DNA from: Lepidonotus clava
Lineage: Eukaryota; Annelida; Polychaeta; Phyllodocida; Polynoidae
NCBI GenBank assembly: GCA_936440205.1
Contig: OW387147.1
Coordinates: forward strand, 27,677,629-27,741,628
DNA length: 64,000 bases
Direction: 5' to 3'
The first letter of the stretch is position 1. Every line of letters begins with the position of its first letter. The translations under genes were made by a program, and so were the position numbers. A model generated the notes under the pieces. The model had not been told where the DNA came from and made no database searches. It was given only the letters and a program-made list of their open reading frames with translations. This document shows, one piece after another, positions 56,369 to 64,000 of the stretch.

Positions 56369-58515
56369 ATGAAGAAGGTCCTGCTATGCATCTTACTCCT
56401 TTTCCCAGGTATCTTACTTTCTTCTGTTGATTTGGGATGGAATTTTTAAACTCAAGTTATATTATAATCATTTGCCCTAAAATATAACATACCCCCCCCC
56501 CCGACTTTTGGTGGGCCTGGAAAACTACAAAAAGAGGGGGAAATGTTGTGCACATGTACGTGAATGCACCCCGTTTTAGTACTAAGCCTTTATGCTGCCC
56601 TCATCCACCCCCGCCCTTTCAAAAATCTTATATTTGCCCCTGTGCACTACCATAGAAGCGCACAGAAGTGCATGTGTATGGACATGGGAGCATTTTTGCG
56701 AAAAAGGGACCTATTGGCAAAATGCCATGATATATGACATGATTATAGAGAAACAACTGTTACTCTTTCAGATGCTGCAAACCATTTTGACATATTCTTG
56801 ATAGAAGCTGAGATATCTTTGTATGAACCTTGCTACCTCTCGTACATTAAGAACCCCCTATTCCCAATTGCCCGCATTGACCCTTCCATGTTATGGCAAC
56901 TTAAAGTTGAATATGTTTTATCCCAAAAAGTAAACTCTATTTAGAATTTCCCACAATACATTGGTAATGAAAATTCTAACATTTTCATAACTGTCATGAG
57001 AATCTCTGTATGATTTCATATAAGTCAGAATTTCTCCACAAAATAACATAAAAATGTGTTTTTGTCGATAAACGTCTTAATAAATGTAGTGAAGAGGCAA
57101 AATTGTTGGCCATAAGGTGGCCCAATGTGCCAATAGGTACCTTTTCCCAATATCCATAATTCTCCTATATGTTGATTGACCAAATTACTTTTCTTCCTTT
57201 ACACAGGCAAAGCCTCCTTAATGGCAATAATCGCAGTGACGATACTTTTTGTTGTTGTTTTAATTGTTCTATTTCACAACTGGCGTATCGCAGTCGGGAT
57301 GATCTAATAATGTGATAATGTTATGGTAGCCATGTAAAAGCATTCTGACAGGATAGTAACAATTGCTTAACCCATAATTTTAGTCTATTCGTTATCTTTC
57401 TTTTTTTAAATTATTACAGTTGTCACTAGTCATTATCATATAATGTTCTTCCAGCCACTAAGATATGGAAATTTAATCATCGTTTCACAATAAGAAATAG
57501 AGAAGTGAATATATTTTGCATTCGTTTGACTCATAGCAAAACTGTTGGCACTGGAATGCTACGTTTGTCCCGTCGGTAACGCCGACTGCACGAATGTGGA
57601 TACGTGTTCAATTATCAGTACACGTGTTCTGTGAGGTATGTAACTCAAATACATGTCATCTCTTACCTTACATCATGCATTATTCAGGTTAGGGACAAGA
57701 GGGATTATAGCAACGGTGGTGTATCTTGCATCGTTACCAAATCTTGCATCGCAGGCTACCTATGATCTTGCGTCATTAATAATTGCAATATTATGACTTA
57801 TGTATGGATTTGCTTTTTAATGAAAATTTAATGGCGTTTTTTGCAGAATTTTTAAAATCATTAATTTATTTGTATAAAGAGTGATAGCGTTTAAATGATA
57901 CATCATAAACACATCACCTTCTAGGCCTAAGGTATGCTGGTATGGTTACTTTGCAATTTATGTTCGTTTAAAATATGTTTTGATAGATAAGCTTACAGCA
58001 TTTACACAATATTATGTAAACAAGCCCAAAAAATATGGAGTTCATTTCTGCCGATTCAGTACATAATTATATTTTCACATTTTGCGTACGTCAGGCCAAT
58101 GGGGTGGGGAGTCAAGAATTCAGAAAAAAAAAAGATGCGTATACATGTAATTGCTGGAGGCAACTACCCTAATTAATATACATCGATTTAGTGATTTAGC
58201 AAGGCTGATAACATGAAAATAATTTTTGAAAAGTATAGTGTACGCCGATTTAAGCTGCAATAATACTTATAATTATGTAAGGCAATCTAGCCATTTCTCT
58301 ACAGACAGTGATGGTGGCAGGGTACGCGGTCAGCCGGTCCATGCAGTACTCTGTGTATGGGCATCCAAATGATCGCGAACACTGGGTCCACCTGCTGCTC
58401 TACAGCTAGGTGCAATTCCAGCAGCCCAGGAACCAAGGCTATCAGTCACTACTGTCTCTGTGATGCTACCTCTTTTATCCTCCTTTATATACATGCACAT
58501 GTTTTGAAAGGGTGA
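56369..58515 (+). pseudogene. Decayed Ly6/uPAR-family paralogue
   Basis: Same three-exon plan as the gene at 47192. Exon 1 (56336-56408, ATG at 56369) encodes MKKVLLCILLLFPG with a phase 1 donor. Exon 2 (57537-57635) starts AKLLALECYVCPVGNADC and ends at a TTCTGTGAG/GTATGT donor that aligns with the YCK/ end of the intact gene. Exon 3 (58305-58515) has TVMVAGYAVSRS, then CSTLCMGIQ, TCCSTARCNSSSPGTKA. Exon 2 is one base out of phase relative to its donor, and exon 3 changes frame once between its two halves. The product would therefore stop early. The hydrophobic tail is also poor (HYCLCDATSFILLYIHAHV). It is probably a pseudogene unless the assembly has base errors. Confidence 0.72.
57207..57307 (+). 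other. Possible alternative exon with a transmembrane segment in the decayed Ly6 locus
   Basis: After a tttacacag acceptor in the correct phase, the signal-peptide exon could read on as GKASLMAIIAVTILFVVVL and IVLFHNWRIAVGMI then a TAA. That would be a ~46-residue membrane peptide. No LU domain is included. It may be chance, but the splice phase and the clean hydrophobic run are notable. Confidence 0.25.
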
Positions 58516-59434
58516 AATACGCAATTTGTATACTGAAACATTTATCTGTCAAATGATTATTTTGACAATGGTGGGTGACGTAACTGGTTCATGCTCAACA
58601 ACCATTGTTACGCTACCTTGTTGACATGTCATTACCATTTCAAACCACTTGCTCACTCTTGTCAGAAATTACCACGTCGTCCGTCTTGAGTTTTCAATTG
58701 ATTGTAACTTGGAAGATAATCAATATTTGTGTATTTGTGTTGTCCAAATATGGTTACCTGTTACTTTTTCTTTCTATATTATGACTGACATATTTAGTAT
58801 AATTTATCTTTTGAATACTTACATACATGTATAGATATATCATAGTTATATAAATGGCAACAAGGACCATGCATAATGATAAGCTAATGTTTCTTCAGTT
58901 TACGCTAGACCAAGGACATACCGTCATTTTGAAACCATACAAAAGCATTATTATTCATTCCCAGATATATTCATGTGTGCTAATGTACTTATTTCTATCG
59001 AAGGCATAAGCTCATCACTATAACTGTAGCACTGGTGCTGTGCTTTAGGTTGGGTCACATCTATCATTAGTTAACATCTGCAGGGCCATGTGATCCTGCT
59101 TCTTTGTCTACTCCATCTGAGTGTATGTGTCAGGCAGACAAAGTATTACTGACATATTTACCAGATAGAGGTTGTTATTAATAAATCAGCTAACAATAGA
59201 AATAACAAGTAACAACGGTGATTAGTTTGGACATATATAAATATAGTAAATATCTATTAATCCTCCTATTACAACAAGCTAAAAATTAAAAATAGACGAT
59301 GTGAGCAGGTCGGTGGTGTGGGAGCAACTGAATAATAATGGTTGTGCTCCCAGTTTATATAGTGACATGACAACGGATCTGCGTAACCAAGGGAATGGAA
59401 GAGGTTACGTCACCGCCCTGCTCCTGGAAATAAC

Positions 59435-59436
<2 letters not shown>
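58516..59436. repeat. Intergenic; second copy of the repeat at 35570-36640
   Basis: 58895-59045 matches 35570-35660 followed directly by 36595-36640. 59060-59436 is GC-richer with a TTTATATAG at about 59354 and could be an old promoter or LTR, but no ends were found. No gene. Confidence 0.4.
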
Positions 59437-59465
<29 letters not shown>

Positions 59466-59778
59466 CATTTTTTATTCTGACATCAAATCGAAAAATGATT
59501 CTCCGATCTTCCTTTCACGCCAGAGTGGCTTACATCAAGATAACTAGATATGAACAAGTTATTAGTTGAACAATTCTTAAATTCTAGTTGAACAAAAAAT
59601 AATTTGATAATTAATGTTTATATATTTGTTATTTATAAGGTCATAGATTAATTATAGAGTAATTGTATTATGAGATAATCAAAAGAAAATGAGTGTTTGG
59701 AATAATCTGGTAGTTGATTATGTTCATATCTTAAGAAATTATGTGATTTTTGAAAATGAGATGGATAATGAAATGAGT

Positions 59779-62640
59779 TTAGATTATTTTTGATTTTAAA
59801 TCTTTTTTAATCCAATATTTGAACGATTCAAAATTGTCAATGTTTCTAATATTAGGACTAAGGTTGTTCCATAACGAAGTTCCTCTAAATTTCACACTTT
59901 TTTTACAATAATCAATTCTTGGAAAATCAGTTTGTAATAATATACCATCAGAATTTCTAAGCTCTCTTGGTCTAACATCAATGAAATCTTCAATTTCAGA
60001 CCTTTTGTACATTAGTTTTAAAAGGTGTGCATTTGATCTATCTTCTAATGTATTCGCATTTGCTAATTTGTGTAATTCATTTTTTTCATATTTTTTATCA
60101 TATGGCATACAATTTCTTAAGCATCTTTTTTGAAGGTTATTTAATTTATCTAAGTGGTAATTGTTTGCTGTTATAAAAAATATATCGCTGTAATCAAAGT
60201 ATGGTTGGATCATGCTTTTATAAAGTATGATTGCAGCTTTTGTTGTAATATATTTTCTTATTTTAGTTAACATATATGATTTATAAGATATATTACTAAT
60301 TAAACTATTTATATGTTTTTGAAAATTGAGTGTCTCATCTAGAATAATACCTAGATATTTATAGTTTTGTACTTGTTCAAGTTTTTTATCTCTGAAATTA
60401 ATTGAGAAACTTGTTTCATGAATTAGTTTTTGAGGTGTTCCAAAAATCATAGTTTTGCTCTTATCAGCATTTATACTTATAGAATTTTTGTCACACCAAT
60501 TTAAAAGGTAATTAAAATCCATTTGTAAGTTTTCATTACATGTTGATGAGTTTTCATTACTATAATAAATAACAGCGTCATCAGCATAAAGTTTATGTTT
60601 GCATTGGATTAGACTTAGGTTTAAATCATTCATGAAAACCAAAAATAATAATGGTCCTAAAATTGAACCTTGTGGTACTCCACAATTAACTGAACATTCA
60701 TTAGATAAAATTTTATTTGCAAATGTTTTTTGAGATCTATCAGTCAGATAATTTTCAAACCAACACATTGCTGATTTATGAACGCCTAATAATTCTAATT
60801 TTTTTAGAATGATTTTATGATTAATTGAGTCAAATGCTTTTTTAAAATCAATAAAAATTGCTTTAGTGACTTGATTTTTTTAGATATTTGAGTAAATGTC
60901 ATCGAGGAATTCAGAAGTTGTTGAAGTAGTGCTCTCATTTTTCCTAAAACCTCCTTGGTTAGGATCCAATAAATTATTAAATTCAAAATAATTAGATAAA
61001 TTTTCATGTATTAAAGATTCTAAGATCTTGCCTGGTAGTGGTAAAAGTGAAATTGGTCTGTAGTTACTTATATTATTTAAGTTTCCTTTTTTTGGAATTG
61101 GAGTGATTTTTGCTGATTTCCATTCTTTTGGAAATATTCCAGTTTTTAATGATGAATTGAATAAGTGAGTAATTTGTGGAATTAATAATATAAATGCTTC
61201 TTTTAATACTTTTGAAGATATATTATCAATCGCAGATGATTTACTGGTATCTATTTTCTTGATATGATTTAATACATTTAGTTCAGTCAAAGTATCAAAT
61301 TTGAAAATTGAGTTGCATTTTTCATTATAATTTGACCACTCAATACTATGTTTTTTTGCTAGATTTTTTCCAATTGATGAGAAATAATTATTGATATATT
61401 CTGCGGTTTCTTTAGAATCTATTTGTGAACCTTGTTCATCAATTATATTTATATTGTTACATTTTTTAGTATTTGGTAATAAATCATTGAGGTTTCTCCC
61501 AAAAAAAATTGAATCATTTTGATTATTTTCTAACTGGGATAGAATGTAATTTTTTTTGGTTTTATTTGTAAGTTTTTTAGTGTTATTTCTTGCAAATCTA
61601 GCAGTTATTAAATCTTCTTTCAGACCAGTTTTTTTTGCTTTTTTTAATAAATTATCTTTATCATCAATTAGTTCTAATAATTCATTTGTTATCCAAGGTT
61701 CATTAGTTTTTTTAATTGAAATGTTTTTTAAAGGACATTTTTCGTCTAAATATGATAGGATATTATTTTAAATAATATTCCAACCAAGATCCACATCATC
61801 AGTCTTATAGAAATTAATCCAGTTTTGATTTTCAAAATGATCCTCAAGATCATTAACATCAAAATTTTTATATGATCTACCTATAAATGATTCTCTAATT
61901 TTTTTAGTTTTAAGTTTTTTCATAGTAGTGTAAACCATTTCATGGTCACTAATATTTAAATTAATTGTACCTGATTGTTTAATTATATCTGAGTTACTAA
62001 ATATGTAGTCAATTTGAGTTGGTTTATTATTAACACAGTATCTAGTGGGCTCATTTATTAATGAATTTAACCCTGCTGACTTGGTTATATATAGAAGATT
62101 GTTAGCATTTTTATTATTTTTATCTAATTCATTGATATTGAAGTCTCCCATAAGAAATACTGTTGTTTTTGACATGTCTATCATATTTAGACTATTTTTT
62201 AAGTTGTTTAAAAAATTATCTATATTACCATTTGGTGGTCTATATATGTTTGCAATCAGAATTTTTTTTTGATTTTTTGGTTGAATATATAACCAGAGAA
62301 TTTCTATGTCTTCATTAGAAATGTTTTGACATGGAATGTTATTAGTAAAGAAATTTATGTCATTTCTAATGTATGCACAAAGTCCTCCACCTTTCTTAAT
62401 TGAAGAATTTGCTGCATTTGTTGTTTTTCTATCTAAACGAATAATATTATAATCATCAATGTTAATCATGTCATCAGATATCATATTATTTAACCATGTT
62501 TCAGATAGGCTAATATAGGAAAATTTATTATTATTTATGAAAAATTTAAATAGATCTAGATTACTGTATAAGCTTCTGATATTTAAGTGTGTTAGGTGAA
62601 GACCTGATTGTTTTGAGTCAAATGGGACATCACCTATGAG
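59779..62640 (-). pseudogene. LINE ORF2: APE endonuclease and reverse transcriptase
   Basis: The endonuclease begins about 62620 with THLNIRSLYSNLD and SLSETWLNN, then GGGLCAYIRNDINFF, ANIYRPPNGN, LMGDFNINELD, TQIDYIFSNSD and ISDHEMVYTTMK, the usual APE blocks including the catalytic GDFN and SDH. The RT follows with YRPISLLPLPGKILES, GGFRKNESTTS, IFIDFKKAFDSINHK, NCGVPQGSILGPLLFLVFMN, KLYADDAVIYYS and YKYLGIILDETLNF. The C-terminus (IDVRPRELRNSDGILLQTD, RGTSLWNNLSPNIRN) is that of CR1/L2-type ORF2. About 950 codons in one frame are interrupted by only two TAA stops, at 61765-61767 (after GWNII) and 60877-60879 (after DIYSNI). No ATG was seen after the last upstream stop, so initiation may use another mechanism. 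Confidence 0.85.
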
Positions 62641-63568
62641 TTATTAGTTGTTGGTATATTTCAATAATATAATTATGAAATTTAGATAATTAATAAATAT
62701 TGTATTAGTTTTGGTTAATTGGATTTTTATTTGCATAAATTTATATGAATTTTGAAAATGGATGATTAATTTTTTTGAATTAAATTTAAGATTCATTATA
62801 TGGATCTTAAATTCTCTCATTTTTTGTTGTGTACGGGTTTGAATTTGTGAAATTCCGGATTATTTATTTTATAAGTTTGTAGATGAATTTCTTAATTTAA
62901 TTTCAGTATTAATGATTATTTAAGATAGTTATTGATTTTTGTTAGTGACATAAACTTAGTAAATAAATATCTTATAACAGGATATGACAGTGAGAACATA
63001 GCAATAAATTTTTAGTCAAATGTAGTCTGAGTTTGTGAAAGTTTATTCTGAAAATGTACCACTTTGGTAACAGAAAAATTATATATATCTTTGAGTCATC
63101 CTCACTAGTACCACTTTGGTAACTACATTGAATAATAATTAAAATAAAATAACAATATTATTAAAGTTATCAATTGATAAGTTCAATGTTAAAATTTGAT
63201 TTTAGAATTAGAAAATTAAAAGGTAGTTTTAATTAATATCTGAAATCAAATTGAAGATATTCTAGTCAGGCAAGATAATTGTACCACTTTGGTAGCAACT
63301 ATATATGGGTGACTTAATTCAATAAAGAAGTTAAATTGATACAAACTCTTAATTAAATTGATATCAGTTAATTCTTCTCAATAACATTTCATAAAAGATA
63401 TATACATGAACCAGTTTGGAATCAATTTAGCCAAAACATGATAGATTGTACCACTTTGGTAACAATCATACATATATGACTCAATTATCCATATTTGTTT
63501 TTAAATTACTTAATTAAATTGATTTGAGTCAATCCCATCAATACCCCTTGGGTAGTTGAATAATTTCT
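62641..63568 (-). repeat. LINE inter-ORF spacer with four GTACCACTTTGGTAAC boxes
   Basis: The 16-base near-palindrome GTACCACTTTGGTAAC occurs at 63056-63071, 63108-63123, 63281-63296 (one change) and 63448-63463. The last two lie in ~167-bp degenerate tandem units that share attgtacc...tatatatg...actcaatt...taattaaattgat. No coding frame. It lies between ORF1 and ORF2. Confidence 0.75.
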
Positions 63569-63994
63569 TCAAACCAATTTAATAAGTGCGTAGTTCTTGT
63601 TGATTGATTTTTTGATTTGATTTGCCCATTCTCGTAGAGTGCTTTGAGTTGGATGTAAACCATCATAAAGTTTATGTGATTTACATGTTCTTCTTCCATT
63701 TTTGAAGTAGTAGATTGAGTCTTGTAGCATTGGAGTATACATCTCATTGTCACCATTGATGGATAAGATGGATTGATTCAGATGTGGGAGTGCATCATTG
63801 CAGATCTTTTGCATTTCATCAAATCCATTTGGATCCTTGTTGTATTTTCCATAGAAAATTCCTATCAGCTGAGGGAAGATGACATAATAACTGAACCTAT
63901 TCAGTTGGAATTTTACATCTGTGTATAGATCTGTAATGTCATTTACAAGTGATCCAACATCTGAGTAAATGGGTACTGCTTTTCCATTTTTCAA
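63569..63994 (-). CDS. LINE ORF1, C-terminal part, SGNH/esterase-like
   Basis: About 141 codons enter from the window edge. They include FSYYVIFPQLIGIFYGKYNK and the closing KLYDGLHPTQSTLREWANQI. A D-G-x-H-P motif followed by a helix is block V of SGNH/GDSL hydrolases, where Asp and His belong to the catalytic triad. Esterase-like ORF1 proteins are known in several CR1/L2-type LINE clades. The Ser and Asn blocks would lie upstream, outside the window. The frame is intact here. Confidence 0.6.
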   Translation of the reverse strand: MKNGKAVPIYSDVGSLVNDITDLYTDVKFQLNRFSYYVIFPQLIGIFYGKYNKDPNGFDEMQKICNDALPHLNQSILSINGDNEMYTPMLQDSIYYFKNGRRTCKSHKLYDGLHPTQSTLREWANQIKKSINKNYALIKLV

Positions 63995-64000
63995 CTTTGA

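Larger units (their letters stand above)
59437..64000 (-). mobile_element. LINE retrotransposon with poly(A) tail, running off the window
   Basis: Minus strand. A 25-base poly(T) on the plus strand (59437-59461) is the poly(A) tail. Upstream on the minus strand come a ~320-base 3' untranslated region, ORF2 (about 62640-59779), a ~930-base spacer with repeated near-palindromes, and the end of ORF1 (63994-63569). The DNA is much more AT-rich than the surroundings. Only two in-frame stops interrupt ORF2, and the tail is intact, so the insertion looks recent. The 5' end and target duplication lie outside the window. Confidence 0.85.

Noticed and set aside
59060-59436. LTR or promoter before the LINE tail
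   Set aside because: A TATATAG and an AATAAA are present, but neither LTR ends nor a linked gene were visible.
1-64000. CRISPR arrays, bacterial operons or prophage
   Set aside because: Introns, LINEs, MITEs and Ly6 genes show a metazoan nuclear genome; no direct-repeat spacer array was seen.

Overview
This is a stretch of an animal nuclear genome, AT-rich, gene-poor and heavily loaded with transposable elements. GT-AG introns, a three-exon Ly6/uPAR-type secreted protein gene, APE-type LINEs, Ty3-like LTR elements and many small inverted-repeat DNA transposons point to an invertebrate metazoan, probably marine. The species cannot be fixed from sequence alone.

Layout. 1-3117: two arrays of a ~356-bp repeat unit in opposite orientations. 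3140-20413: an old, broken Ty3/gypsy-type element, split inside its integrase by a much younger 14.5-kb LTR element (5068-19607, two 511-bp LTRs, CTCT target duplication). The younger element has gag-, pol- and env-like regions plus an unusually long ~4.3-kb tail that holds an antisense block looking like spliced exons. 20414-24986: repeats and small non-autonomous DNA elements. 24987-31037: a ~6-kb cut-and-paste-like DNA transposon with ~29-bp terminal inverted repeats and a five-exon transposase-like gene on the minus strand. 31100-31790: a LINE scrap and unassigned sequence. 32544-32741: an orphan last exon of a Ly6 gene. 34800-37863: solo LTRs and diffuse repeats. 39395-40490: a 5'-truncated LINE. 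45004-52979: a complete Ly6 gene whose first coding intron holds a TA-flanked inverted-repeat element. 54989-55692: a Harbinger-like element. 56336-58515: a decayed Ly6 paralogue. 59437-64000: a LINE with a poly(A) tail on the minus strand, running off the window end.

The host genes are one family. The complete gene encodes a signal peptide, a ten-cysteine LU (three-finger) domain and a hydrophobic tail typical of GPI-anchored Ly6 proteins. The orphan exon and the decayed copy share its exon layout, so this is a small tandem Ly6 cluster broken up by insertions. Most of the rest is mobile DNA. The items most worth follow-up are the 6-kb DNA transposon, the antisense exon block inside the LTR element, and the repeated 16-nt near-palindrome between the two ORFs of the last LINE.
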